From Streptomyces varsoviensis (GTDB taxonomy: Bacteria > Actinomycetota > Actinomycetes > Streptomycetales > Streptomycetaceae), in contig NZ_JOBF01000002.1 of NCBI RefSeq assembly GCF_000718635.1, positions 310,001 through 374,000 of the forward strand: a stretch of DNA of 64,000 nucleotides. The letters are read 5' to 3'. The notes under the pieces are model-generated. The model was not told the origin of the DNA, did not search any database, and worked only from the letters and a program-made list of their open reading frames with translations. Shown here in pieces: positions 8,272 through 16,227 of this stretch. Made by a program: the position numbers and the translations under genes. Within the stretch, counting starts at the first letter, position 1. Each line of letters opens with the position of its first letter.

Positions 8272-9138
8272 TCACCTCGACGCCAGCAGCACCGTGCCCA
8301 CCAGCGCCAGCCCCGCGCCCGCCGCCTGGACGACGCGCAGCCGCTCGTCGAGGAAGCCGCGGGCGGCGAGCGCGGTGACCACCGGGTAGAGGGAGGCGAG
8401 CACCGCCGCCACCGTCACCGGGCCGCTGTGCGCGGCCAGGTTGTACGTGCCGTTGGCCGCCACGTCCGCGAGGCCGACGAAGGCGAGGGCGGGCAGCGCG
8501 GCCCGTACGGCGCTCGTGCCGCCCTCGGGGAGGGCCGGGGTGCCGCGGCGTACGGAGGCGTACAGCGCGGTGCCGCCGACCGCCACATTGCACACGCGCT
8601 GGACGAAGAGGGCGAGGAAGAGGCCGGTCAGGGTGTGGGACGCCGCGGCGATCAGCGCCATCACCGAGCCGAAGCCGAAGGCCGCGACGAGCGTGAGCGC
8701 CAGCGTCTGCCGCGCCACGGGAGCGCCGCCCACCTGGGGGCCGCTGGCGAGCACGACACCCGCCACGGCGATCGCGATGCCGGCGAACTGGAGCAGGCCG
8801 GGCCGTTCGCCGAGCATCAGCCCGACGCCGAGCGGCACCACGACGCCGCCCAGCGCCCCGACCGGCGAGACGACGCCCATCGGGCCCATCGCCAGGGCGC
8901 GGTAGAAGCAGAGCATCGCGGCGGGCCCGACCACTCCGGCCGCCGCCGCGAACCACAGCTCCGGGCCGGCCTCGCGCCAGCCGCCGGTGGCGACGACGAT
9001 CGCGCCGAGCACCGCCACGGCCAGGGCCTGGGAGACGACGACCACGGTCAGGGCGGGCATGCGGCGGGTGAGCAGGCCGCCGCCGAAGTCGGCGAGCCCC
9101 CACAGGAAGCTGGTGGCCAGGGCGTAGAGCACGGTCAT
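8272..9138 (-). CDS. EamA/DMT-family membrane transporter
   Basis: A 288-aa protein with about ten hydrophobic segments in two EamA-like halves. It begins MTVLYALATSFLWGLADFGGG, a typical first DMT helix, and has GPMGVVSPVGALGGVVVPL in the first half with the matching GPVTVAAVLASLYPVVTAL in the second. DMT proteins export amino acids, metabolites or drugs. It is transcribed away from an XRE-cupin regulator gene, a standard pairing for regulated exporters, with a perfect palindrome between them. The substrate is unknown. Confidence 0.87.
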   Translation of the reverse strand: MTVLYALATSFLWGLADFGGGLLTRRMPALTVVVVSQALAVAVLGAIVVATGGWREAGPELWFAAAAGVVGPAAMLCFYRALAMGPMGVVSPVGALGGVVVPLGVGLMLGERPGLLQFAGIAIAVAGVVLASGPQVGGAPVARQTLALTLVAAFGFGSVMALIAAASHTLTGLFLALFVQRVCNVAVGGTALYASVRRGTPALPEGGTSAVRAALPALAFVGLADVAANGTYNLAAHSGPVTVAAVLASLYPVVTALAARGFLDERLRVVQAAGAGLALVGTVLLASR

Positions 9139-9165
9139 GCGGGGCCTCGAAGTACAGTGTGGTGG

Positions 9166-9187
9166 ACGGTGTGGTCCAGCACACCGT
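9166..9187. promoter_or_regulatory. Perfect 8-bp inverted repeat operator between EamA and XRE-cupin genes
   Basis: ACGGTGTG (9166-9173) and CACACCGT (9180-9187) are perfect reverse complements separated by six bases. It is the only strong dyad in the 93-base divergent gap and lies 28 bases before the permease start and 44 bases before the regulator start. It is the obvious candidate binding site for the XRE-cupin protein. Confidence 0.65.
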
Positions 9188-9194
9188 AGTGCAC

Positions 9195-9222
9195 TTCATT
9201 GGACTGTGTCATTGAGTATATT
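9195..9222 (+). promoter_or_regulatory. Candidate promoter of the XRE-cupin gene
   Basis: A -10-like TATATT (9217-9222) lies nine bases before the ATG at 9232, with a weak -35-like TTCATT (9195-9200) 16 bases upstream. The gap is AT-rich compared with its surroundings. If used, this promoter would give a leaderless or nearly leaderless mRNA. Confidence 0.45.
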
Positions 9223-9231
9223 GGACGGACG

Positions 9232-9804
9232 ATGACGGACCTCGATCAGCTCACGCAGTCGCTCGCCCGCAATCTCAAACGCTGGCGGGGCGAGCGCGGC
9301 TTCACCCTCGACGCCCTCGCGGCACGCTCCGGCGTCAGCCGCGGCATGATCATCCAGATCGAGCAGGCCCGTACCAACCCCAGCGTCGGCACCACCGTGA
9401 AGCTCGCCGACGCTCTCGCCATCAGCATCACCACGCTCCTCGACCACGATCAGGACGCCCGGGTACGCGTCGTACCGGCGGCACGGGCCGTACGGATGTG
9501 GTCCACCGAGGCCGGCAGCCACAGCACGCTGCTCGTCGGCGCGGAGGCGGACGGGCCGCTGGAGATGTGGGAGTGGCGGATCGAGCCAGGCGAGGGCAGC
9601 GAGTCCGATCCGCATCCGCCCGGCACCACCGAACTCGTCCACGTCGCGGCCGGCGAACTCACCCTCGTCGTCGACGGGACGGCGCACACCGTCCCGACCG
9701 GCGCCTCCGCGTTCTTCGAGGCGGGCGCCCCGCACGCCTACCGCAACGACGGCGGCGAACCCGTCGAGATGACGATGGCGGTGTCCGTGCCGCCCGTGCG
9801 CTGA
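9232..9804 (+). CDS. XRE-family regulator with C-terminal cupin domain
   Basis: A 190-aa protein. Residues about 10-65 form an HTH_3 domain (FTLDALAARSGVSRGMIIQIE). Residues about 105-180 form a small cupin ending HPPGTTELVHVAAGELTLVVDG and FEAGAPHAYRN, the usual architecture of small XRE-cupin metabolite sensors. The ATG at 9232 is preferred over an upstream in-frame ATG at 9199 because the HTH begins right after it and the promoter elements lie between. It probably controls the divergent DMT exporter and itself. Confidence 0.88.
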   Translation: MTDLDQLTQSLARNLKRWRGERGFTLDALAARSGVSRGMIIQIEQARTNPSVGTTVKLADALAISITTLLDHDQDARVRVVPAARAVRMWSTEAGSHSTLLVGAEADGPLEMWEWRIEPGEGSESDPHPPGTTELVHVAAGELTLVVDGTAHTVPTGASAFFEAGAPHAYRNDGGEPVEMTMAVSVPPVR

Positions 9805-9872
9805 TGCCACCGGCTCCGAGGCCGCCGGATCCGGCGCGGGCCGTGCCCGCGAGGGCTGTTAGCTTGACGCGC

Positions 9873-10427
9873 ATGAGTACGCCGATGGACGCCTTCGACA
9901 AGGTCCGCCCCGCGACGGAATGCCTCGACCTGCTGACCGCGCCGGTCGCCGAGGCCGTACGCGGCTGGCGCGGCACCGTGCCCGCCGAGCAACTGCTGTA
10001 CGTGGACACCGACCCCGAGAAGGCCGACACCGCGGTCTTCGTGGAGACCTACGGGCCGTGGCTGCTGGAGCAGTCCGCGAACTGCGTCGTCATCTCCGCC
10101 AAGCGCGGCGGCGAGGCCACGCTCGCCGCCGCCCTCGTGCTCGGCCGCGCCCGCGCCGACGTCAACGGCGTCGTACGCCGCCACCTCGGCGCCCGCAAGG
10201 CGTCCTTCGCCGCCATGGACACCGCGCTCGGCGCCACCGGCATGGAGTACGGCGGCGTCACCCCGATCGGGCTGCCCGCCGGCTGGCCGGTGCTGGTGGA
10301 CGCGGCCGTCGCCGACAGCCCGCACGTCCTCATCGGCAGCGGCAGCCGCCGCGGCAAGCTGATCGTCCCCGGCCGGGCGCTCGCCGAACTCCCCGGCGCC
10401 ACGGTGCTGGACGGACTCGGCATCTGA
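9873..10427 (+). CDS. YbaK/ProX-type aminoacyl-tRNA deacylase domain protein
   Basis: A 184-aa protein of the YbaK/EbsC/ProX editing-domain superfamily, which hydrolyses mischarged aminoacyl-tRNA in trans. The pattern CVVISAKRGGEATLAAALVLGRARADVNGVVRRHLGARKASFA carries the conserved lysine-bearing strand-helix unit, and YGGVTPIGLP with LIGSGSRRGKLIVPG supplies the family's GG-V-P-G loop and closing GSG motif. Which tRNA it edits is unknown. There is no Shine-Dalgarno; TAGCTT (9860-9865) lies seven bases before the ATG, suggesting a leaderless mRNA. It converges on a GNAT gene. Confidence 0.83.
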   Translation: MSTPMDAFDKVRPATECLDLLTAPVAEAVRGWRGTVPAEQLLYVDTDPEKADTAVFVETYGPWLLEQSANCVVISAKRGGEATLAAALVLGRARADVNGVVRRHLGARKASFAAMDTALGATGMEYGGVTPIGLPAGWPVLVDAAVADSPHVLIGSGSRRGKLIVPGRALAELPGATVLDGLGI

Positions 10428-10482
10428 AGCCGCTCGGCATGGGAAGGGGCCGGCATGCGAAGGGGCTCGGCATCCGGACGGG
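10412..10482. repeat. 16-17-bp tandem repeat starting in the YbaK stop region
   Basis: The motif CTCGGCAT (or CCGGCAT) recurs at 10416, 10433, 10449 and 10466. The first copy encodes the final Leu-Gly-Ile-stop of the deacylase gene; the rest fill the convergent gap. Confidence 0.7.
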
Positions 10483-10507
10483 CCGCCGATCGCCCGTCGC
10501 TCGCCCG

Positions 10508-10996
10508 CTACCGGCCCCGCCCCGAGACATCGAGGGACAGCGCGATCGAGTGCTCGTGGAAGCCCAGGCTCCGGTACAGCGGCTCGGCGTCCTCGCTGGC
10601 GTGCAGATCGACGCGGGACACCCCCTGCTCCGCGAACCAGTCGAGCAGCGCCTCCGTCGTCGCGCGGGCGTAGCCGCGCCCCCGGTACCGCGGATCGGTG
10701 CAGACATTGAAGATGAAACCGAAGAGCCCCGTGGGGCGGCGGGGGCCCGGCAGCCGCGTCTCGACGCTGCCCACCGCGCAGGCGGCGAGCAGCGGCCGCC
10801 CGTCCTCGTCCGTCCCGTCCACGACGAACGCCCCGAGGCGCGGGCTGGGGACCGACAACTGCTCGCGGGCCATCTCCACGGCGTCGGCCTCCCACGCGCC
10901 CGGGGCGCCCTCGCCCTCCATGTCGCCGAACATCAGACGGCGCAAGCGGACCAGTTCCGGCGCGTCGGAGGGGCGCGCCACGCGTATCTCGATCAT
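10508..10996 (-). CDS. GNAT-family N-acetyltransferase
   Basis: A 162-aa GNAT protein. The acetyl-CoA loop motif A is visible as IFNVCTDPRYRGRGYARATTEALLDWF (about residues 92-118), followed by the VDLHASEDAEPLYRSLGF motif B typical of the fold. The substrate is unknown. There is no Shine-Dalgarno before the ATG; on the coding strand TACCGT (complement of 11003-11008) lies exactly six bases before it, so the mRNA may be leaderless. Confidence 0.85.
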   Translation of the reverse strand: MIEIRVARPSDAPELVRLRRLMFGDMEGEGAPGAWEADAVEMAREQLSVPSPRLGAFVVDGTDEDGRPLLAACAVGSVETRLPGPRRPTGLFGFIFNVCTDPRYRGRGYARATTEALLDWFAEQGVSRVDLHASEDAEPLYRSLGFHEHSIALSLDVSGRGR

Positions 10997-11072
10997 CGAC
11001 CGACGGTAGCGCAGGTCCCGCCGGCCGTCGCGGTCTCGTCGACGCCCGCCGCGCCGCCCGTCGCGGAGACCG

Positions 11073-11480
11073 TCACCCCAGCCGCGGGATCTCGATCGCC
11101 GGGCAGCGGTCCATGACCATGTCGAGGCCCGCCGCGCGGGTACGCTCGTACGCAGCCTCGTCGACCACTCCCAACTGGAACCAGACGGCCTGCGCGCCGA
11201 TCGCCACGGCCTCGTCGGCCACCGGACCCGCCAGACGGGAGTTGACGAACACGTCCACCACGTCGACGGGAAAGTCGATCTCCGACAGGGAGGCGTAGCC
11301 GCGCTCCCCGTGCACCGTCTCGGCCTTGGGGTGTACGGGCACGACGCGCTTGCCGTAGCGCTGGAGGACCTCGGCGACGCGGTAGGCGGCGCGTCGCCGG
11401 TTGGTGGACAGGCCGACCACCGCCCAGGTGTCGCCCGTGGCGGTCAGAATCCGGCGGAGCGTGGCGTCGTCTGCGTACAT
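11073..11480 (-). CDS. CoA-binding domain protein (YccU-like)
   Basis: A 135-aa protein of the CoA_binding_2/YccU family. It has a Rossmann-type start (DTWAVVGLSTNRRRAAYRVAE), then YGKRVVPVHPKAETVHGE and the closing AVWFQLGVVDEAAYERTRAAGLDMVMDRCPAIE, which matches the family's conserved C-terminal segment. The cellular role is undefined. It is divergent from the YigZ-family gene across an 89-base gap. Confidence 0.88.
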   Translation of the reverse strand: MYADDATLRRILTATGDTWAVVGLSTNRRRAAYRVAEVLQRYGKRVVPVHPKAETVHGERGYASLSEIDFPVDVVDVFVNSRLAGPVADEAVAIGAQAVWFQLGVVDEAAYERTRAAGLDMVMDRCPAIEIPRLG

Positions 11481-11569
11481 GCCCGGTCAACGAGGGTCCG
11501 CGACCGCGCATTCCCGCCGTTCCCCCGGTCGGCGGCGGCGTCCGGCGGGGTTCGGCATAGGGTGACGGG

Positions 11570-12196
11570 ATGCAGGAGCAGTACCGGACGGTGGCGCGCG
11601 AAGGCGTCCACGAGATCGAGATCAACAAGTCGCGCTTCATCTGCGCGCTCGCGCCCGCCGCCACCGAGGAGGAGGCTCAGGGCGTCATCGAGCGCGTCCG
11701 CAGGGAGCACCCCGCCGCCCGGCACCACTGCTTCGCGTACGTCATCGGGGCCGACGGCGGCGTCCAGAAGGCCAGCGACGACGGCGAGCCCGGCGGGACG
11801 GCGGGCGTGCCGATGCTCCAGATGCTCGTACGGCGCGAGATCCGGTACGCGGTCGCCGTCGTCACCCGCTACTTCGGCGGCGTCAAGCTCGGCGCGGGCG
11901 GGCTCATCCGCGCGTACGGCGGGGTGGTCGGCGAGGCCCTCGACGCCCTGGGCACCGTCACCCGGCAGCGGTTCCGGCTGGCGACGGTGGTCATCGACCA
12001 CCAGCGGGCCGGGCGGCTGGAGAACGACCTGCGCGCCACCGGCCGCACGGTGCGCGACGTCGGCTACGGCGCCGACGTGCGCATCGAGATCGGGCTCCCG
12101 GAGGCCGACATCGAACCCTTCCGGGCCTGGCTCGCCAACACCACCGCCGGGACGGCGCACTTCGAACTCGGCGGTGAGGCGTACATGGACGCGTGA
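11570..12196 (+). CDS. YigZ/IMPACT (UPF0029) family protein
   Basis: A 208-aa protein. The N-terminal UPF0029 domain (about residues 15-120) contains INKSRFICALAPA, HHCFAYVIG, SDDGEPGGTAG and VTRYFGGVKLGAGGL, all signature stretches of the family. The C-terminal about 70 residues match the DUF1949 ferredoxin-like domain. The function is unsettled (translation-linked in eukaryotic IMPACT). TAGGGT (11558-11563) lies six bases before the ATG with no Shine-Dalgarno, again suggesting leaderless translation. Confidence 0.9.
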   Translation: MQEQYRTVAREGVHEIEINKSRFICALAPAATEEEAQGVIERVRREHPAARHHCFAYVIGADGGVQKASDDGEPGGTAGVPMLQMLVRREIRYAVAVVTRYFGGVKLGAGGLIRAYGGVVGEALDALGTVTRQRFRLATVVIDHQRAGRLENDLRATGRTVRDVGYGADVRIEIGLPEADIEPFRAWLANTTAGTAHFELGGEAYMDA

Positions 12197-12224
12197 GGCC
12201 CAGATGGGAGGCGTCGGCGCCGGC

Positions 12225-13151
12225 TCACCTCGGGTTGTGCTGGATCGCCGCCTCGATCAGCCCGGACGTGGCGGTCGGGAAGTCCATGGGCACGATGCCG
12301 AGCCCGGTCCAGCCCTGGGCCTCCGTGCTGCCGAGGAACGCGCGGACCTGGGGGTTGAGGCGGTTCGCGTTCCATACGGGCGGCATCAGGGCCGCGGTGC
12401 TCACATAGTTCATGTAGAGCTTGCCGGGCTCCCGCGCGGCCTTGCGGAACTGGGCCTCGATCTTGGGGTACTTGGCGAAGGGCTCCGCCATGTAGTCGTC
12501 CTGGATGTCGAAGAGCCGTCCGTCCCCATAGCGCACCCCGGGCAGACCGCCATTGTCGCCGAGGAGCACGACCTTCCCCCGCGCCTCGCCCAGCGTCGGC
12601 AGCGTGCCGTCCAGCCGGAACAGCGAACGCCAGCCCTTGCCGTCCAGATAGACGTCGAAGATCTTGCGGAACTCCGCGTCGGCGACCTCCGAGTACTCCT
12701 GCTTGACGCGCATCAGTACGGTCTCCGAGGGGTGTGCGCGCAGGAAGTCCCGGCAGGCTATGAGGACATCGCCGAACATCAGCTTCTGGTAGAACGCCGC
12801 GTGGTGGATGGCGAAGACACCGTCCACGGCGCGGCAGCGGACGTCCAGGAACCGGATGCCCGCGGCCAGTTGCTCCGCGATGGTCAGGGTCTGGCACGCC
12901 ACGTACGCGCCGCCGTGCCGCGCGCCCGAGTCGTGCGTGCCCGGCAGCGTGAGGCGCTGTACGGGGACGCTGTCCGCGATCCCGGACAGCCAGTCCTGGC
13001 CGGAGAGGGTACGGGCGCGGGTGCGGGCGGGCCCGCGCGCCGGGGCGGCCGGGGGAGCGGCCGAGGCCGGGGCCCCGCCCGCGTACGCCAGCAGTCCGGC
13101 GGCCGACAGCGCCGTCGCGCCCCGCAGGAATCCGCGCCGGTCCACGCTCAT
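12225..13151 (-). CDS. Secreted PI-PLC X-domain phosphodiesterase
   Basis: A 308-aa exported protein. The N-terminus VDRRGFLRGATALSAAGLLAYA is a Tat signal (twin Arg, hydrophobic core, Ala-rich cleavage region near residue 30). The mature part is a bacterial PI-PLC X domain: LPGTHDSGARHGG gives the first catalytic His, FLDVRCRAVDG the expected acidic/Arg pair, and AIHHAAFYQ the second His. Bacterial relatives cleave phosphatidylinositol or act on related phosphodiesters. The ATG is preceded by GAGGGGACGG on the coding strand. It is transcribed from the promoter at 13220-13249. Confidence 0.87.
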   Translation of the reverse strand: MSVDRRGFLRGATALSAAGLLAYAGGAPASAAPPAAPARGPARTRARTLSGQDWLSGIADSVPVQRLTLPGTHDSGARHGGAYVACQTLTIAEQLAAGIRFLDVRCRAVDGVFAIHHAAFYQKLMFGDVLIACRDFLRAHPSETVLMRVKQEYSEVADAEFRKIFDVYLDGKGWRSLFRLDGTLPTLGEARGKVVLLGDNGGLPGVRYGDGRLFDIQDDYMAEPFAKYPKIEAQFRKAAREPGKLYMNYVSTAALMPPVWNANRLNPQVRAFLGSTEAQGWTGLGIVPMDFPTATSGLIEAAIQHNPR

Positions 13152-13219
13152 GTATCCGTCCCCTCGACGATCGGCTGACGGGCCGTCGAGTCACGGGCCG
13201 TCGGATGACTGGCCGTCGG

Positions 13220-13249
13220 ATTATGGCCTGAACAGGCCCGTGGCGTTAA
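13220..13249 (-). promoter_or_regulatory. Promoter of the PLC gene with internal palindrome
   Basis: On the minus strand TTAACG (complement of 13244-13249) and CATAAT (complement of 13220-13225) are spaced 18 bases. The spacer holds the palindrome GGCCTGAACAGGCC (13225-13238), ideally placed for a repressor. The untranslated leader that follows has three CGACGGCC(A/C)GT-like direct repeats (about 13165-13220). Confidence 0.5.
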
Positions 13250-13361
13250 GGGGGCGAAACCGGCCGCTCAGCGTGGTCCGTGCGATCAGGGTGGTCAGGG
13301 TGGCTTACGGGGCGCGTGTGACCCGCTCGGCCCCGGCCCGGCCCGACCGCCGCCGTCCTCG

Positions 13362-13497
13362 CTCGCGGCGTGTCGTCGGACCCCGGCTGTGTGGTCGGGG
13401 CGTGCCATCGGACCCCGGCTGTGTGGTCGGGGGGGTGTTGTCGGGCCCCGGCTGTGTGCTCGCGGCGTGTTGTCGGACCCTGGCTATAGAGTCGTGT
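13362..13497. repeat. Four-copy 32-bp tandem repeat ending in the S4-gene promoter
   Basis: GGACCCCGGCTGTG-type units start at 13378, 13410, 13443 and 13475 (period 32-33), each preceded by a variable GCGTGTnGTC. The 348-base gap between the PLC gene and the S4 gene holds only this array and the PLC promoter/leader. In the last copy the TGTGTG of the unit has become TATAGA, directly before the S4 start. Confidence 0.8.
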
Positions 13498-13499
13498 GC

Positions 13500-13880
13500 A
13501 TGGCTTCAGACGAGGGGACCGTGCGGGTCGACAGTTGGATCTGGTCCGTACGGCTCACGAAGACACGCGCGCTGGCCGCCGCCGCGTGCCGCGCCGGTCA
13601 TGTTCGCGTCAATGGTGAGCGCGCCAAGCCGGCCCAGCCGCTGCGGCCCGGGGACGAGGTGCGGCTGCGCCAGGCCGGCTTCGAGAAGACCGTCGTCGTC
13701 TCGCGCCTCGTGCGCAAGCGGGTCGGCGCGCCCGTCGCCGCCCAGTGCTTCGTCGACAACAGTCCGCCAGCGCCGCCCCGCGAGGCCACGCTGCCGGTCG
13801 CCCAGCGCGACCGCGGCGCCGGGCGGCCTACGAAGCGCGACCGCCGGGACATGGAGGCGCTGCGCCGCGAGCGGCCATAA
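13500..13880 (+). CDS. S4-domain RNA-binding protein (Hsp15-like)
   Basis: A 126-aa protein with an N-terminal S4 RNA-binding fold (about residues 8-65: RVDSWIWSVRLTKTRALAAAACRAGHVRVNG and LRPGDEVRL) and a basic C-terminal tail (GRPTKRDRRDMEALRRERP), the plan of Hsp15/YrfH-type proteins that bind free 50S subunits carrying nascent chains. No Shine-Dalgarno is seen; TATAGA (13485-13490) lies nine bases before the ATG. The gene ends before a bidirectional hairpin shared with the convergent PepSY lipoprotein gene. Confidence 0.88.
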   Translation: MASDEGTVRVDSWIWSVRLTKTRALAAAACRAGHVRVNGERAKPAQPLRPGDEVRLRQAGFEKTVVVSRLVRKRVGAPVAAQCFVDNSPPAPPREATLPVAQRDRGAGRPTKRDRRDMEALRRERP

Positions 13881-13884
13881 GGCC

Positions 13885-13919
13885 GCGGGGGCGCGGACCG
13901 CACCGGCCCGCGCCCCCGC
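13885..13919. terminator. Bidirectional hairpin terminator between S4 and PepSY genes
   Basis: GCGGGGGCGCGG (13885-13896) pairs perfectly with 13908-13919 across an 11-base loop. It follows the S4 stop by four bases and lies 70 bases after the convergent gene's stop, so it can serve both. Confidence 0.75.
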
Positions 13920-13988
13920 CGTGGAACCCCCCGCGGGCTCTGTCCCCGAGACCCGCCCCCGGCTCACCTGCCCCGCCCCGCCCCCGGC

Positions 13989-14720
13989 TCAGTCGCGGTC
14001 CACGTGCTCGCGCAGGACCTTCCCGTTGGCGGCGTCCACGTCGAACGTCGTCTTGTTCCAGTTGTCGGTGTTCACCAGGTCCACGGACCAGATGAGGGTG
14101 CCGTCGTCCCTGTCGTCGATCTCCACGGCCGTGGTCGTGCCCGGCTTGCGCTCGGCCGAGGTGCGTACGGCCTGCTGGGCGGAGATCTTCGCCTTGTTCA
14201 GCCGGTCGGCGAGCTTGCGCTTGTCGTCGCCGTCCTGGTCGGGCTCCTTCCGTGACCGGGTCACCTTGCCGGAACCCGCGTCCACGCGCACGTCGTGCGC
14301 CGTGCCGTCGCGCTCCGCCACCTTGGACCGCCACTCCGACCCGCCGCCGGTGATCCGCTTCAGCTCGATATGGGCGACCTTGCCGTTCGGCACCGCCCCC
14401 GCCGCGGTCTTCGCCGCCCGCTCGTAACCCACCTTGGCGGTCGGCAGCAGGGCCTTGCGTTCGGCCTGGTCCTCGGTGAGCCCGGCGGTCCCCGACGCCG
14501 AATTGGAGGCCGGGGCGGAGGACCCGGCCGAGCCGGGAGCGTCGGAGGTGACGGCCGCGCCGGAAGTGGCGGACGAGCCGCCCCCGCCCCCGCCGTCGTC
14601 CCCGCACCCGCTCACCAGGGCCGCCGAGACGACGACGCCGCACAGGACGCCCGCCGCGCGGCCCCACCGGGTGCGGCCCACGCCGCGTTGCAGATTCACA
14701 GATCCGGGTTCAGCACTCAT
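13989..14720 (-). CDS. PepSY-domain lipoprotein
   Basis: A 243-aa protein. A membrane segment (about residues 22-38) ends in the lipobox VSGC, so the mature protein should be lipid-anchored on the outer face of the membrane, followed by a Gly/Ser/Ala-rich linker. Two PepSY-like repeats follow (AKVGYERAAKTAAGAVPNGKVAHIELKRI and LADRLNKAKISAQQAVR); PepSY domains often inhibit or sense secreted peptidases. The start at 14720 is preferred over an in-frame ATG at 14741 because GGGGAAAGG lies at the right distance before it. Confidence 0.82.
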   Translation of the reverse strand: MSAEPGSVNLQRGVGRTRWGRAAGVLCGVVVSAALVSGCGDDGGGGGGSSATSGAAVTSDAPGSAGSSAPASNSASGTAGLTEDQAERKALLPTAKVGYERAAKTAAGAVPNGKVAHIELKRITGGGSEWRSKVAERDGTAHDVRVDAGSGKVTRSRKEPDQDGDDKRKLADRLNKAKISAQQAVRTSAERKPGTTTAVEIDDRDDGTLIWSVDLVNTDNWNKTTFDVDAANGKVLREHVDRD

Positions 14721-14970
14721 AGCCGCAGCCTTTCCCCGCAAAACGGCGCTCTCACCCCTATGCGGCTAAATCACCCGAGCGGCACCGTCGCTGACCGGCC
14801 CCGACGCGAGGGACCGATCGAAACCGCCCGAAAGCGGAGGCCTGTGGTGGTCCAGGGGCGCCTGGGCGTTAGCGTGGTCGACGGCCATGGTGCGATCCCG
14901 CGCGGGCCCGGGCCGGCCACAGCGGCGAAGAAGGGGAGAACATGCGGAACATGCAGGTCGGAGCGGTTTC

Positions 14971-16227
14971 TTGAGAATTCTGCACACGTCCGACTGGCAT
15001 CTGGGACGTTCTTTCCACCGGGTGAGCATGCTGGACGCCCAGCGCCGCTTCATCGACCACCTCGTCGAGACCGTGCGCGAACGGCACGTCGACGCGGTGC
15101 TCGTCGCGGGCGACGTGTACGACCGGGCCGTGCCGCCGCTCGCCGCCGTCGAACTCTACGACGAGGCCCTGCACCGCCTCGCCGGACTCGGCGTCCCCAC
15201 CGTCATGATCTCCGGCAACCACGATTCGGCGCGCCGGCTCGGCGTCGGCGCCGGGCTCATCGAGCGCGCCGGCATCCATCTGCGCACCGACCCGGCCGGC
15301 TGCGCCGACCCCGTCGTGCTCACCGACGAGCACGGCGACATCGCCTGCTACGGACTGCCCTACCTCGAACCCGCGCTGGTCCGCGACGCGCTGGCCGCCC
15401 CGAAGGCGAACCACACGGCGGTCCTCGGCGCCGCCATGGACCAGGTACGGGCCGACCTCGCCGCCCGCCCGCCCGGCACCCGCTCCATCGTCCTCGCGCA
15501 TGCCTTCGTCACCGGCGGCACCGCCAGCGACAGCGAGCGCGACATCACCGTCGGCGGCGTCGCCGCGGTCCCCGCCGAGACCTTCGCCGGCATCGACTAC
15601 GTCGCCCTCGGCCATCTGCACGGCTGCCAGCGCATCACCGAACGGGTCCGCTACTCGGGCTCCCCCCTCGCGTACTCCTTCTCCGAGACCGACCACCGCA
15701 AGTCGACATGGCTCGTGGACCTCGGCCCCGGCCCCGCGGACCCGGGCGCCGGCTCTGGCGCCGAACTCAGCGCCCAGCGCATCGACTGCCCCGTCCCGCG
15801 CCCCCTCGCCCGTATCCGCGGCCCCCTCGACACGCTCCTCGACGACCCCGCCCTCGACCGGCACGAGGACGCCTACGTGGAGGCGACGCTCACCGACGCG
15901 CACCGCCCCCACGAGCCGATGGCCCGCCTCGCCAAGCGGTTCCCGCACGTCCTCAGCCTGGTCTTCGAGCCCGACCGGGCCCCCGAGGACCCGCTCGCCT
16001 CGTACGCCCGGCGGCTGCGCGGCCGCAGCGACCAGCAGATCGCCGAGGACTTCGTGGCCCACGTCCGGGCCGGCCGCGGCCCCGACCCCGTGGAGCGCGC
16101 CGTGCTGACCGACGCGCTCGACGCGGTACGAACCGCCGAGGCCGCCGAGAACGGAGAAGCCGCGGATAACGCGGGGGGCGCCGGGAATGCCAAGACCGCC
16201 GAGAGAGCGGCCGAGGTGGCGCGATGA
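14971..16227 (+). CDS. sbcD: Exonuclease SbcD (Mre11-type nuclease subunit)
   Basis: A 418-aa calcineurin-like metallophosphoesterase, the nuclease partner of SbcC, which opens DNA hairpins and trims protein-blocked ends. Metal-site motifs appear in order: HTSDWHLGRSF (residues 5-15), LVAGDVYDRA, MISGNHDS, VLAHAFV and ALGHLHGCQ. The likely start is TTG at 14971, with GGAG (14960-14963) seven bases upstream, giving the conserved RILHTSDWHLG N-terminus; earlier in-frame starts would add an Arg-rich extension unlike the family. Its stop overlaps the sbcC start in ATGA. The C-terminus is an Ala/Glu/Asn-rich tail. Confidence 0.93.
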   Translation: MRILHTSDWHLGRSFHRVSMLDAQRRFIDHLVETVRERHVDAVLVAGDVYDRAVPPLAAVELYDEALHRLAGLGVPTVMISGNHDSARRLGVGAGLIERAGIHLRTDPAGCADPVVLTDEHGDIACYGLPYLEPALVRDALAAPKANHTAVLGAAMDQVRADLAARPPGTRSIVLAHAFVTGGTASDSERDITVGGVAAVPAETFAGIDYVALGHLHGCQRITERVRYSGSPLAYSFSETDHRKSTWLVDLGPGPADPGAGSGAELSAQRIDCPVPRPLARIRGPLDTLLDDPALDRHEDAYVEATLTDAHRPHEPMARLAKRFPHVLSLVFEPDRAPEDPLASYARRLRGRSDQQIAEDFVAHVRAGRGPDPVERAVLTDALDAVRTAEAAENGEAADNAGGAGNAKTAERAAEVAR

